Positions 34,974 through 43,789 of a stretch of 64,000 nt of DNA are shown here, in pieces; within the stretch, counting starts at the first letter, position 1; the number at the start of each line of letters is the position of its first letter. Source of the DNA: GCA-2683825 sp965662355 (GTDB taxonomy: Bacteria; Planctomycetota; UBA1135; GCA-002686595); assembly GCA_965662355.1 (NCBI GenBank), contig CBFIHP010000014.1, positions 1-64,000 on the forward strand. Reading direction: 5' to 3'. The notes beneath the pieces were generated by a model. It saw only the letters and a program-made list of their open reading frames with translations, was not told the origin of the DNA and did no database searches. The position numbers were made by a program, and so were the translations under genes.

Positions 34974-37394
34974 ATGAGCGAACAGAATTGCAAACGTTGC
35001 GGAGCACAATTGGCACTGGGCGGCACGCTCCAGGGAATGTGCACGACCTGCTTGATGGAACTGGGGCTCGAAGAGGACTCCCACGTGGTCATCACCGGGG
35101 CCTACGAGGCCCCCGCGCCGCCGCCGACGCCGGCGGAGCTCCAGCCGCTCTTCCCGAACCACGTGATCGAGGCGGTCCTGGGCCAGGGTGGCATGGGGGT
35201 CGTCTACCGGGCGCAGCAGAAGGGCCTCGAACGCTCCGTGGCCCTCAAGGTACTGCCGGCGAAGGCCGGACGGGACCCCGCATTCGCCGAGCGTTTCGCC
35301 CGTGAGGCCAGGGCCCTGGCAAGCTTGAACCACCCGAACATCACCGCGGTGTACGACTTCGGGAAAGCCGGCGAGCACTACTTCCTGTCGATGGAGTTCG
35401 TCGACGGCGTGAACCTGCGCCAGCTGCTCACGGCCCAGAAGGTCGCTCCGAAGCAAGCGCTTCAGATCGTCGAACAGATCTGCGACGCGCTGCAATACGC
35501 CCATGACGAGGGCGTCGTTCACCGCGATATCAAGCCCGAGAACATCCTCCTGGATCGCAAGGGCAACCTGAAGATCACGGACTTCGGCCTGGCCAAGATG
35601 CTTGGGCGCGAGCACGAGAACCCGACGGCCTTGACCATGACGCATCAGGTCATGGGTACACCCCACTACATGGCGCCCGAGCAGATCGAGAAACCCGCCG
35701 AGGTCGACCACCGGGCCGACATCTACTCGCTGGGAGTCGTGTTCTACGAGCTCCTGACCGGCGAGTTGCCGCTGGGGCGCTTCGCACCGCCTTCAGGCAA
35801 GGTGAAGATCGATGTGAAGCTGGACGAGGTCGTTTTGCGCGCGCTAGAGAAGGAACCGGCGCTGCGTTACCAAACGGCCAGCGCCGTCAAGAACGACGTC
35901 AGTAACTTCGGCGATCGGACCCAATGGTCGGCAGGACGGGCCGCGGCGGGCAGGGCCGCGGCCCATCCCTCCCCCGCCTTTGCCGCTGGCGGCGCCAGCG
36001 GTGCGGCGGGTGGAGCAGAGAATGGCTCCGCGCGGGGCAAATCGAAGATGAGTACCTTCACGAAGGTCGTCCTCTTTTTCCTTCTTCTTCCGCTCGTGAT
36101 GATCTGCGGCTGCATGGTGCTCTTGCCCATTGGGTACCGGCGTGTTCCGGTCGCCGAATCGGTGGCGATCGCAGAGCTAGAAACTCGCAACATACCTCCG
36201 GCACCCATGGCCCAAAGCGGCCTGGAACGCCTGGAAGGTCTCGATTTTTTTGAGAAGAAGGCCAACGGGAAGCTGCAGTTGAGCCTCGCCTTTCGCGAGG
36301 TATTCAAGGTGCGAGAAGAGGTGGCCACGGATCTGGCTGATCTGATGGACACGCTTCATCGGGAGTATCGACACAAACGCGAAGAGCTGACCTCCCACGA
36401 CGTCACCGGTCCGCTCGAGGGCCGGGTCACCATCGAGGGCTTCCCGGAGTACGACGAGTTTCTCGTGAACGGGTTCCTCCGAAACTCACGCGCCCTGCTC
36501 AGCCCCGAGGCGTTCGAGGCGATGATCGCACGCGATCCGATTCACACCGAGATCGTCGAGGATGGAAGGCAGGACATCGTCCATTCACTGCGCTACGCCG
36601 CTGGGGTGTACTACTGGCAGACGTTCGTCGATGGCGTGATCCATGAACAGGGGGAGAGCCACGAGCTGCCGGAACATCTCAATCAGCTCTGGCAGGCCAT
36701 GTTCCTGCCGTTGGGGCCTTCGATCTGTGGGGCGCTAGATAGCCTGATAACGCAAGTAGAGGCGCTCGAGTCGGACGAGCGCACCATCGAGTTGTCTTCG
36801 ATCCGCTCCGACCCCCCAGGGGGCCGAAGAATCCGAAGGGCTGACGAGGATGTAACCATGCTGGTTATCGACGCCTATTTCCTGGCCCCAACGATCGAGG
36901 AAGCCGCCCAACTTTTGGAGCTCTTCAAGCAAGCCTGCGAGGCCCAATCGGGGGTAACGGTCCAGATCGACCGAACGGATTCCATCACGAATGTCGCCAC
37001 CCGAGGAACGGGGCCCAACAACGGACTGTCCGTCAACAAGATGGAAATCCGCTTCCCGACGGACAACCCGCCGGTTGCACTGCCGACCAAGGGGAAAGAG
37101 CTGACCGGCTACCTGCGCAGTCTCGCGCACGCCTCAGAGGGAATTGGCGAAGTCGACATCAAGATGTCGTCGGGCGACTTCCACAACGGCTCGGCGAAAC
37201 TCAGAGAGAAGAAGTACAGCGTCCTGACCAGCCTCCCGAATCCCGATGCACCGCGGACCCTTCGACAGGTCGCCGCCTGGTGCAAGAAGATCGAGGATGG
37301 CGATGAACTCTCCGTCGTGAACCGCCTGGTCCTCCTCAACAAAGGCCAGGGCTGGACAGCCAGCGTGTACGTAATGACTCGCGAGTCGCGCTGA
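34974..37394 (+). CDS. Transmembrane Ser/Thr protein kinase with N-terminal zinc ribbon
   Basis: An 806-residue protein. The zinc ribbon is CKRCGAQ..CTTCLMELGL (about 6-30). An intact kinase domain (63-325) has GQGGMGVVY, VALKVL (Lys 92), HRDIKPEN (Asp 185), DFG (203-205) and MAPEQ. An Ala/Gly-rich linker leads to one transmembrane segment (about 364-385, KVVLFFLLLPLVMICGCMVLL). The outer domain of about 420 residues matches nothing I recognise and has a mixed alpha/beta look with an FPEYDEFLVNGF segment. The ATG at 34974 is preferred because the zinc ribbon starts there; the longer upstream frame lies within the sigma-factor gene. It pairs with the ECF sigma factor as a likely signalling module. 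Confidence 0.85.
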   Translation: MSEQNCKRCGAQLALGGTLQGMCTTCLMELGLEEDSHVVITGAYEAPAPPPTPAELQPLFPNHVIEAVLGQGGMGVVYRAQQKGLERSVALKVLPAKAGRDPAFAERFAREARALASLNHPNITAVYDFGKAGEHYFLSMEFVDGVNLRQLLTAQKVAPKQALQIVEQICDALQYAHDEGVVHRDIKPENILLDRKGNLKITDFGLAKMLGREHENPTALTMTHQVMGTPHYMAPEQIEKPAEVDHRADIYSLGVVFYELLTGELPLGRFAPPSGKVKIDVKLDEVVLRALEKEPALRYQTASAVKNDVSNFGDRTQWSAGRAAAGRAAAHPSPAFAAGGASGAAGGAENGSARGKSKMSTFTKVVLFFLLLPLVMICGCMVLLPIGYRRVPVAESVAIAELETRNIPPAPMAQSGLERLEGLDFFEKKANGKLQLSLAFREVFKVREEVATDLADLMDTLHREYRHKREELTSHDVTGPLEGRVTIEGFPEYDEFLVNGFLRNSRALLSPEAFEAMIARDPIHTEIVEDGRQDIVHSLRYAAGVYYWQTFVDGVIHEQGESHELPEHLNQLWQAMFLPLGPSICGALDSLITQVEALESDERTIELSSIRSDPPGGRRIRRADEDVTMLVIDAYFLAPTIEEAAQLLELFKQACEAQSGVTVQIDRTDSITNVATRGTGPNNGLSVNKMEIRFPTDNPPVALPTKGKELTGYLRSLAHASEGIGEVDIKMSSGDFHNGSAKLREKKYSVLTSLPNPDAPRTLRQVAAWCKKIEDGDELSVVNRLVLLNKGQGWTASVYVMTRESR

Positions 37395-37441
37395 ACTTCT
37401 GCTAGACTGACGGGCTAGCCCCTCGAAGGAGAACCCCGCAG

Positions 37442-37765
37442 ATGGCAAGCGAACAAGACGTCTACACCGAGCTCAAGCAGGTCTTCGACCCCGAAATCCC
37501 GGTCAACATCGTCGACCTCGGCCTCATCTATTCAGTCCAGGTGGACGGTAGTACGGCCAACATCACCATGACCCTGACATCACAGCAGTGCCCCGAAGCC
37601 AAGACGATTCCCGAGGTCGTCAAGCGCCGGGTGACGGGGATCGACGACGTCGCCAATTGCGAAGTCGAGATCGTTTGGGAGCCGCAGTGGTCCCCGCAGA
37701 TGATCAGCACGGAGGGCCGCAAGATCCTGGGGATCGAAGACGAGCCCGCACCGAAGGCGGAGTAG
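37442..37765 (+). CDS. DUF59/MIP18-family (SufT/PaaD-like) Fe-S assembly protein
   Basis: A 107-residue protein with the DUF59 core YTELKQVFDPEIPVNIVDLGLIYSV, then ITMTLTSQQCPEA (the conserved Cys) and VANCEVEIVWEPQWSPQMIS. Such proteins help deliver or mature iron-sulfur clusters (SufT) or serve in phenylacetate degradation (PaaD). The short single-domain form without paa genes fits the SufT role better. AAGGAG precedes the ATG by about eight bases. It is 47 bases after the kinase stop and could be cotranscribed, though no functional link is evident. Confidence 0.85.
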   Translation: MASEQDVYTELKQVFDPEIPVNIVDLGLIYSVQVDGSTANITMTLTSQQCPEAKTIPEVVKRRVTGIDDVANCEVEIVWEPQWSPQMISTEGRKILGIEDEPAPKAE

Positions 37766-37784
37766 CGTCTGCCTACAACCTCAC

Positions 37785-39815
37785 CTACAAGAGGTTGAGA
37801 ATTCCAAAGGCCGCCTCATCGAAGAGCGTCGTCGTCTGGGCATGATATTGGATGTCCACGGACAGCCGGGTGTTCCACGGAAGCGGGTCGAGATCTGCCA
37901 TCCGTCCAAGGGCCACCGCCGCGAAGGCACGCGCCAGCGCAGACGCGCGATCATTTTCGAGCATGGCTACCAGAGGATCGACCGCCTTCGCATCTCCGAT
38001 GCGACCGAGTGCCTGTGCCAAGGACGCCTGGGACGACAGTGAACGCGCTTCGCCGAGACGCTCGATCAAGTCGGGGACTGCGCTCCGATCGCCGAGGATG
38101 CCCAGGGCGATGGCCACGTTGCTAAGGAGGTCCGGGCGATACGTCGAGTCCTCGAGGATCTTCTGCAACCTGGGAAGAGCCTCCTTGCTGCCCAGCATGC
38201 CGAGCCCCACCGCGAGATAGCCGCGCGCTTGATCCTCGCCGATGCGCTCGAACTTCTCGAGCAGAGCACCCTCCAGGCGGGACTCGCGAAGGAGTCCGGC
38301 CGAGATCGCCAGCAGGCCGACATCCAATGGTGAAGACACGCGCGCCAGGCTGTCCAGGATCGCATCCGCGACGGATGCGTTGGGAACTTGACCGCGCTCG
38401 GAACGGCCGCGCTCGAGCAAGGCCAGGGACAGAATCGCCCAGCGGGCCTTGGTCGATCCGGGGCTGGCCGCCCGACGCAAGAGAGCGCTGCGGAGCTCCT
38501 GCTGGACCTCCATCTGATCGGCAGCCTGGGTCGCGCTCGCCGCAATGCGACCGAGCGACAGGGTCGCAAAATTGCGCGCACCGATGTCATTGACCTTCTT
38601 CTCCGCACCGAGGAGCACGCTCCTGGCCCGGGCATGCACCGGCGCCGCACTGGCATCCACCAAGAGCCCCAGGGCCTGTGTGCACCCCTGCAACACCTCG
38701 CGTGGCGTGCGCTTCGCCTCGATGAGTCCCACCATCGCCGACATGGCGATCGTCCGCTGGTGAATGGAAGCGGACAACCCCGGATCGCGCAGGAGGTAGA
38801 CCAGGGATGTGGGGACGTGCCCACGCACGATACGGTTGAGCTTGCGGTCGCCCAAGCGGCTCATCATCCAGCGAATCTGCTCGCCCCGCGTCAGAATCAC
38901 CGGATGGTCCTTCTTCGTCGCGCCGGCCGTAGGCAGTGGCCTGTCGTCGAGCGGGATGCGCCCCAGCGCAATCACGATCGCTGTCGCGATGTCCGGCGTG
39001 GACTCATCGAGCTCGTCGAACGCTCGCAGTAGTCGCTGAACGAGAAAGCGTCGCAGGTCCTCCGATGGGGTGGCTCCGCTGAGTAGCGCCATCGAGTACG
39101 CCGCAAACGCTCGCGAGCGAAGGGGCACGCGAGCTCTACGTCCAACCAACCGGCGGCCGGACTTCGTGTCGAGCAGGACTTCCGCGAGATCGAACGCGGC
39201 TGAGTGATGACCGAGAATACCGAGCGCCACCAGCGCGGTTTCGGAGATCTCCTGACTCTTGTGCTGCATCAAGGGCAAGAGCCGTTCGCGAACCGCTTGC
39301 GAACCGACGCCACCTTCCCCCTCTGCCAAGCGCGCCACCGCGATCATCGCAGCCGATGTAAGATCGTTCGACTCGTACGTCTCCAGAACGCGTAGAAGGG
39401 CGGGAAGAACCACTTCGCGAATCTGGGGTATCGTCGGACGTCGCGCAGAGACCTCATCGCCGCGCCGAGGCCCCGTGATGGGTCCGTCCTCGAAAAGCGT
39501 GCGCTTCAGATCGAGAAGCGGTTCCTTGTTGAACTCCCACCACCAACTCCACTGCGTGTAATCGGTGGTCGAAGCGCGACGCGTGGAGGGTCTTACCGGG
39601 CCAGGCGCAATCGAAGGCCGGGCCTTCGCCCGAAGGGTCCGAGACTGGCCGGGGATTGGACCCAAGGGGGCGGCCCCTCGACCTGCGGGCGCGCGACCTG
39701 CGGGCGCGCGATACACCCCACCGTGCGGCCCACCGTACGACATAGCCACAGCCGCTGTCGCCAACGCGTAGATAACAAGGCCTCGCAGGGCGAGCTTTGC
39801 AGTCCTGTTGTTCAT
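37785..39815 (-). CDS. Secreted HEAT-repeat protein
   Basis: A 676-residue protein with a signal-like N-terminus (LALRGLVIYALATAAVAM) and a basic Arg/Gly/Pro-rich stretch (PAGRAPAGRGAAPLGP). At least ten HEAT/PBS-lyase-type helical repeats follow, for example IALGILGDRSAVPDLIERLGEA, QALGRIGDAKAVDPLVAMLE and VALGILGHHSAAFDLAEVLL. HEAT arrays bind proteins; the partner is unknown. Two start codons 21 bases apart, each within a repeated MNNRT-coding unit, are possible. I chose 39815, which has AGGAC eight bases upstream; the other is 39836. It converges with the SufT-like gene. Confidence 0.75.
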   Translation of the reverse strand: MNNRTAKLALRGLVIYALATAAVAMSYGGPHGGVYRAPAGRAPAGRGAAPLGPIPGQSRTLRAKARPSIAPGPVRPSTRRASTTDYTQWSWWWEFNKEPLLDLKRTLFEDGPITGPRRGDEVSARRPTIPQIREVVLPALLRVLETYESNDLTSAAMIAVARLAEGEGGVGSQAVRERLLPLMQHKSQEISETALVALGILGHHSAAFDLAEVLLDTKSGRRLVGRRARVPLRSRAFAAYSMALLSGATPSEDLRRFLVQRLLRAFDELDESTPDIATAIVIALGRIPLDDRPLPTAGATKKDHPVILTRGEQIRWMMSRLGDRKLNRIVRGHVPTSLVYLLRDPGLSASIHQRTIAMSAMVGLIEAKRTPREVLQGCTQALGLLVDASAAPVHARARSVLLGAEKKVNDIGARNFATLSLGRIAASATQAADQMEVQQELRSALLRRAASPGSTKARWAILSLALLERGRSERGQVPNASVADAILDSLARVSSPLDVGLLAISAGLLRESRLEGALLEKFERIGEDQARGYLAVGLGMLGSKEALPRLQKILEDSTYRPDLLSNVAIALGILGDRSAVPDLIERLGEARSLSSQASLAQALGRIGDAKAVDPLVAMLENDRASALARAFAAVALGRMADLDPLPWNTRLSVDIQYHAQTTTLFDEAAFGILNLL

Positions 39816-39837
39816 ATTTACAGTCCTGTTGTTCATA
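39800..39837. repeat. In-frame tandem duplication at the HEAT-protein start
   Basis: The 17-base unit CAGTCCTGTTGTTCATA occurs at 39800-39816 and again at 39821-39837, a 21-base (seven-codon) period. On the coding strand this repeats ATG-AAC-AAC-AGG-ACT, giving two in-frame starts with the same first codons (MNNRTVN / MNNRTAK). It looks like a recent slippage duplication that also supplies an AGGA motif upstream of the second start. Confidence 0.85.
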
Positions 39838-40056
39838 CCGGGTCCCAATGGGTGCCGAGCCCTGCCCCCAGGAAACAGGCAAGAATCATGCCGGCGACCA
39901 AACCCGGGACGCCCGCCGAAATCAAAGCCTTACGTCGAAAGCATGTAGGCAACGCGAGCATTGCCGCACGTCTCGTGAGTTCACAATCGCGCTTGCTGCA
40001 CGGCTCGATGTACGGCGTCTGACACCATTCAACGGCGCGACGGCGCGAGCAACCGC

Positions 40057-40437
40057 CTACGGCTGAATCGGCATGCCGGTATCCGGCGGCGGAGCATCGG
40101 GGTTCGTCTTCAACTCCTGTTTCCAGGACAAAAGACGCGCCTGGGATTGGGCTTTCTCGGCCTCCTCGATGTTCTCGAGGCGCACGTAGGCCATCGACAG
40201 GCTGGTGAAGGCCAGCGGATCGTCCGGAGACATCTCGGTGACGCGCTTCAGGGTTTTCAAGGCATCCTCGAGCTTGCCGCTGTGCATCTGCGCCATGCCC
40301 TTGGCTTGCAAGACATCGCCCCACATCGGGTCGATGGCGAGGGCCTTGTCGTACTCGCCGATCGACAAGGTGTACTTGCCCTCGCCGTACAGCGAGAGCC
40401 CCTTCTTGTAGTGCTCGAGAGCAGCAGCGTCAGCCAT
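40057..40437 (-). CDS. Small TPR protein
   Basis: A 126-residue protein made almost entirely of tetratricopeptide repeats: EHYKKGLSLYGEGKYTLSIGEYDKALAIDP, WGDVLQAKGMAQMHSGKLEDALKTLKRVTEMSP, and FTSLSMAYVRLENIEEAEKAQSQA. A Pro-rich tail follows. There is no signal peptide, so it is cytoplasmic. It starts two bases after the pckA stop on the same strand, implying cotranscription with PEP carboxykinase. A scaffold or regulatory role for that enzyme is possible but only inferred from position. Confidence 0.8.
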   Translation of the reverse strand: MADAAALEHYKKGLSLYGEGKYTLSIGEYDKALAIDPMWGDVLQAKGMAQMHSGKLEDALKTLKRVTEMSPDDPLAFTSLSMAYVRLENIEEAEKAQSQARLLSWKQELKTNPDAPPPDTGMPIQP

Positions 40438-40439
40438 AA

Positions 40440-42092
40440 CTAGATCACGGGCTCGATGCCGAGCTCGGCGAAGCCCTTGGCTTCGAAGTTCTTGCGGAAG
40501 AGATCGCGCAGCTTGGCCGCCTGATCATCGTATGCGGCCTTGTCTTGCCAGGTGTTACGCGGGTTCAGCATGTCGGAAGGAACGCCGGGAGCACTCTTCG
40601 GCATGCGCAGGTTGAACATCGGGTGGACTTCCGTCTCGACGTCATCCAGCTTGCCCTCGAGCGCCGCGTTCAAAAGCGCACGCGTGTGCCCGATCGAGAT
40701 ACGTTTGCCAACACCGTAAGGACCACCGGACCAGCCGGTATTCAAGAGCACGCAACGCGCGTTCTGCTGCTCCATCTTCTCGGCCAGAAGACGCGCGTAG
40801 ACCGGCGGCTTCTGAGCCATGAAGGGCGCGCCGAAACAGGCACTGAAGGCCGCTTGGGGCTCGGTGACTCCCACTTCCGTCCCGGCGAGCTTCGCCGTGA
40901 AACCGGAGACGAAGTGGTACATGACTTCCTTGCCCCCGAGGATCGAGATCGGCGGCAATACGCCGAAGGCATCGGCGGTCAAGAGCACGATCGTTTCGGG
41001 GTGACCGCCGCGCGCGCCTTCCATGACGTTCGGGTTGCAGTCGAGGGGATACGAGAAGCGCGTGTTCTCAGTGATCGAGTTGTCGTTGAGATCGAGTTCC
41101 TGAGGATCGAGCTCTTCCATACGCTTGCCGGGCAAGGTCGGTACGTTCTCGATGAGCGTGCCCTTCATCGACAACGCGGCGGCGATGACCGGCTCGGCGT
41201 CCTTGTTCAGGTCGATCAACTTGGCGTAGCAACCGTCCTCGAAATTGGAGACGCCGCCCTTGGTCCAGGCGTGCTCGTCATCTCCGATCAGCTTGCGATC
41301 GGGATCGGCCGACAACGTGGTCTTGCCCGTGCCTGAAAGACCGAAGAGAATCGCGCAATCATTCTTCGGTCCCACGTTCGCCGAACAATGCATCGACATC
41401 TCGGACATCTCGGGCAGGAGATAGTTCATGACCGTGAACATGGTCTTCTTCACGACGCCGCAGTAATCCGCGCGTCCGACAACCAGTCCGATCTTGTTCT
41501 TGAAGTCCATGATGACCGCGCGTTCGGACAAGGTCCCGTCGCGGTCGGGTTGGCAGCGGAAGCTGGGCACGTTCAGCATCGTCCAGCGGCGCGATTCGCC
41601 ATCGGCGATCCCGGACACGTCCTTCGGGAACATGTTGTGCGCGAACATCGCGTGCGTTGCATACTCACCAACGAAACGGTACGGCACGGCATAGGAAGCG
41701 TCCCAACCACAGAAGACGTCCTTCACGTACAGCGTTCCACCCTTCTGGTTCAGGTGATCGACGACACGCCTCAAGAGCCCCTCGTACTTGGCGGGATCGA
41801 ACCGCTGGTAATCCTTCTTCCACCAGACCTTGTCATCGATCTCGGGCCACGCAACTCCGAACGTGTCCTGGACCGGACGGCCCGTGCAGGTGGGATCGGT
41901 GTAATAGACGAGCGGCCCGTTCACACCGAGCTTGGTCGGGTAGGCCTTTTGATCGTCGTCGGGGCCGTCCTTGCGAATCCGCCCGCGATCGTTGGCGATC
42001 GCTTCGTGAAAGAGCTCTTCCTTCGAGAGGTTGTACTTGTATTGGACGTTCTTGAGCCCGAACAGCTCCTCGAGGGCGGCGGCGTATTCCAT
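40440..42092 (-). CDS. pckA: Phosphoenolpyruvate carboxykinase (ATP)
   Basis: A 550-residue enzyme catalysing oxaloacetate + ATP to phosphoenolpyruvate, the first committed step of gluconeogenesis. Signature segments: VFCGWDASYAVPYRFV, HNMFPKD, the kinase-1a P-loop LFGLSGTGKTTLSAD, IGDDEHAW (kinase-2), FEDGCYAKLI, and late EVGVTEPQAAFSACFG. ATP-type is clear from the P-loop and DDEHAW. I start at the ATG at 42090-42092 (MEYAAALEEL). The frame is open for another 208 codons, but that stretch has poor coding character and no ribosome site, so I treat it as noncoding. Confidence 0.9.
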   Translation of the reverse strand: MEYAAALEELFGLKNVQYKYNLSKEELFHEAIANDRGRIRKDGPDDDQKAYPTKLGVNGPLVYYTDPTCTGRPVQDTFGVAWPEIDDKVWWKKDYQRFDPAKYEGLLRRVVDHLNQKGGTLYVKDVFCGWDASYAVPYRFVGEYATHAMFAHNMFPKDVSGIADGESRRWTMLNVPSFRCQPDRDGTLSERAVIMDFKNKIGLVVGRADYCGVVKKTMFTVMNYLLPEMSEMSMHCSANVGPKNDCAILFGLSGTGKTTLSADPDRKLIGDDEHAWTKGGVSNFEDGCYAKLIDLNKDAEPVIAAALSMKGTLIENVPTLPGKRMEELDPQELDLNDNSITENTRFSYPLDCNPNVMEGARGGHPETIVLLTADAFGVLPPISILGGKEVMYHFVSGFTAKLAGTEVGVTEPQAAFSACFGAPFMAQKPPVYARLLAEKMEQQNARCVLLNTGWSGGPYGVGKRISIGHTRALLNAALEGKLDDVETEVHPMFNLRMPKSAPGVPSDMLNPRNTWQDKAAYDDQAAKLRDLFRKNFEAKGFAELGIEPVI

Positions 42093-42425
42093 GAAAACGG
42101 GGGTCCGTGGAACTCGGTGGTCTGTGGTGACGAAGACGGCGAAAAGCGGAGGAGGAGCCCTTCGGAGGCCCCCCGCGGTCTCGAATGGAGTTTCGAGCCC
42201 GTGAAGCAAGCCGGAGAGGTTAGCCGCCCAATACCGTGCGGACAAGGCCACCAGGACCGATTCGGGCTGCAATAACGGGCTTTTTCCTTGATCCCGTAGC
42301 CGGGGACTCTCAGCACTCCTATCAATATCACGCAAACGGGGCGTGAAACCTCGCCAGTTATGGAAAAGTCTTCTCGTAGGGGCATCGAGTTTTCTCGCAA
42401 GCTGGCCGATGAGAAACCTACTGAG
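42093..42425. other. Intergenic region between divergent pckA and a small Cys protein gene
   Basis: This 333-base region probably holds the 5' untranslated regions and promoters of pckA (minus) and the small gene at 42426 (plus). I saw no clear promoter hexamers, no riboswitch consensus and no U-tract terminator. The minus-strand frame that continues pckA upstream is open here, but its codon use looks random. Confidence 0.4.
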
Positions 42426-42638
42426 ATGAAGATGAAGAACATAGAAACCAGCTTTTGCCCTCGGTGCGAGTATCCGCTCGTGCCGGTCCATTCCGTCGCA
42501 GGACGGAGGACCCTCGGGAGGAATCGAAGAATCATCGCCCAGACTTGCCCGGAGCCCTACTGCGACCACATCGAGTTCTCCGAAGGCAGCGAATTCCAAG
42601 TAGGAGACAGCACGAACGAAGGACGCCAAGTCAGCTAG
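42426..42638 (+). CDS. Small cysteine-containing protein, possible zinc ribbon
   Basis: A 70-residue protein starting at ATG 42426 (MKMKNIETSF). It has FCPRCEYPLVPV near the N-terminus and QTCPEPYCDHIEF about 30 residues later, two Cys pairs (C-x2-C and C-x4-C) able to form a zinc ribbon. The middle is strongly basic (GRRTLGRNRR). A strong terminator 33 bases after the stop supports a real transcript. The ribosome site is weak and I do not recognise a family. It could act as a small nucleic-acid binding protein. Confidence 0.5.
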   Translation: MKMKNIETSFCPRCEYPLVPVHSVAGRRTLGRNRRIIAQTCPEPYCDHIEFSEGSEFQVGDSTNEGRQVS

Positions 42639-42670
42639 ATCAACCGGCGTCCCCCACGCCATTTCGAAAG

Positions 42671-42748
42671 AAACCACGACGCTTTGTTCGGTGCCGTCCA
42701 GGCGGCCCGCGGCCACGCCGCCCCGAGCAGAGCGTCGTGGTTTTTTTT
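42671..42748. terminator. Long-stem bidirectional terminator
   Basis: AAACCACGACGCTTTGTTCGG (42671-42691) pairs with CCGAGCAGAGCGTCGTGGTTT (42723-42743), giving an about 21-pair stem allowing G-U. The plus strand continues into eight T residues (42741-42748). On the minus strand the stem is followed by TTTCTTTC, a weaker U-tract. It sits between the small Cys gene (plus) and the epimerase gene (minus, stop at 42753), so it can serve both. The loop itself is GC-rich and also self-complementary. Confidence 0.85.
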
Positions 42749-42752
42749 GCTC

Positions 42753-43703
42753 CTAGCGCTGGCCGCGATACCAGGCCAGCGTTTCGGCCAAGCCCGTGCG
42801 CAAGTCGACCTCGGGCGAGAACCCGAGCACCTCACGGATCTTGTCGATAGAGGCCCGGCTGTGCTTCACGTCGCCCGAACGCTGGGGAAGCCGTTCGGCG
42901 TCACCCTCGACGCCGCAGATCTCGGCCATGTTCCGGAACAGCTCGTTGACGCTGACGCTATCGGATGTGCCGACGTTGAAGACTTCGCCTGGATCGCAGT
43001 CGGTATCCATCGCGGCCAGGTTGGCCCGAGCCACGTCGGTCGCGAACACGAAGTCTCGTGTCTGCTCGCCATCGCCGTAGATTCGAGGCAGTTTCCCCTC
43101 CAGGAGCATCCGCGCGAAGAGGGCAATAACCCCCGAATAGGGGCTGTTGTCGGCCTGTCTGGGCCCGAACACGTTGAAATAACGCAGCGACACTGTGCGC
43201 ATTCCATAGACGCTGCCCCACACCGACATCAGCGATTCACCGGCCACCTTGCCGGCCGCGTAGGGTGAAAGAGGTTTGGGTGTTTGGGTCTCGACCTTGG
43301 GCAGGGTGTGGTCATCCCCATAGGCTGCCGAGGACGCAGCGAAGACGGCTCGTTCGACCCCCGACGCACGCGCTGCCTCGAGCACGCGCAAGGTCCCGGT
43401 CACGTTGATCGCGAAGCTCGTCTCGGGATCCTCGACCGAGGCGGGCACCGACACCTGGGCCGCCTCGTGGAAGACACCGAAGACCCCGTCGCAGGCCTTT
43501 GCGCAGGCGTCCGCATCGCGAATGTCCCCGCGCAGGAACTCGACCGGAGCACCGGAGCCGTAGGCCCCGACCTGCATGTGGTCGAGATTCTCGGTGGATT
43601 CGGCGATATCGAGCACGCGAACAGAGTCGCCGCGCCCGACCAGGGCGGTCGTGATGTGGGAGCCGATGAACCCGGCTCCACCGGTAACGAGGTAGAGGGC
43701 CAC
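42753..43703 (-). CDS. NAD-dependent sugar-nucleotide epimerase/dehydratase
   Basis: A 316-residue short-chain (extended SDR) enzyme. It has the NAD motif YLVTGGAGFIGSH (4-16), the DIAESTENL acidic patch after beta-2, and the catalytic set Ser 124/125, Tyr 148 and Lys 152 (SPYAAGK). The RYFNVFGPRQ motif of UDP-glucose/GlcNAc 4-epimerase-like enzymes lies later. It is probably GalE- or WbpP-like and makes sugar nucleotides for surface polysaccharide. The start is GTG at 43701-43703 with no clear ribosome site. Its 5' leader contains a strong minus-strand terminator about 50 bases upstream. Confidence 0.85.
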   Translation of the reverse strand: MALYLVTGGAGFIGSHITTALVGRGDSVRVLDIAESTENLDHMQVGAYGSGAPVEFLRGDIRDADACAKACDGVFGVFHEAAQVSVPASVEDPETSFAINVTGTLRVLEAARASGVERAVFAASSAAYGDDHTLPKVETQTPKPLSPYAAGKVAGESLMSVWGSVYGMRTVSLRYFNVFGPRQADNSPYSGVIALFARMLLEGKLPRIYGDGEQTRDFVFATDVARANLAAMDTDCDPGEVFNVGTSDSVSVNELFRNMAEICGVEGDAERLPQRSGDVKHSRASIDKIREVLGFSPEVDLRTGLAETLAWYRGQR

Positions 43704-43750
43704 AGTGGAATGCTATCGACAGCAAGGGCCCTTCCGACGTGACTCGAGGG

Positions 43751-43789
43751 CAAAAAGAAAGAGCGCCAGGATTGCTCCTGGCACTCTTT
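43751..43789 (-). terminator. Orphan minus-strand intrinsic terminator
   Basis: On the minus strand, AAAGAGTGCCAGGA pairs with TCCTGGCGCTCTTT (one G-U pair) around a GCAA loop (43758-43789). This is a 14-pair stem followed by CTTTTT (about 43752-43757). The only gene upstream on that strand is far away beyond the divergent methyltransferase. It therefore ends an unannotated RNA or attenuates the epimerase transcript that starts about 50 bases farther on. Confidence 0.8.

Noticed and set aside
39833..39961. Minus-strand 42-codon hydrophobic frame overlapping the first HEAT-protein ATG
   Set aside because: It has a plausible membrane segment and an ATGA overlap, but no ribosome site and too little length to support.
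42093..42716. N-terminal extension of pckA by about 208 codons
   Set aside because: The extension looks like random sequence and has no coding bias; the ATG at 42092 gives a normal-length enzyme.
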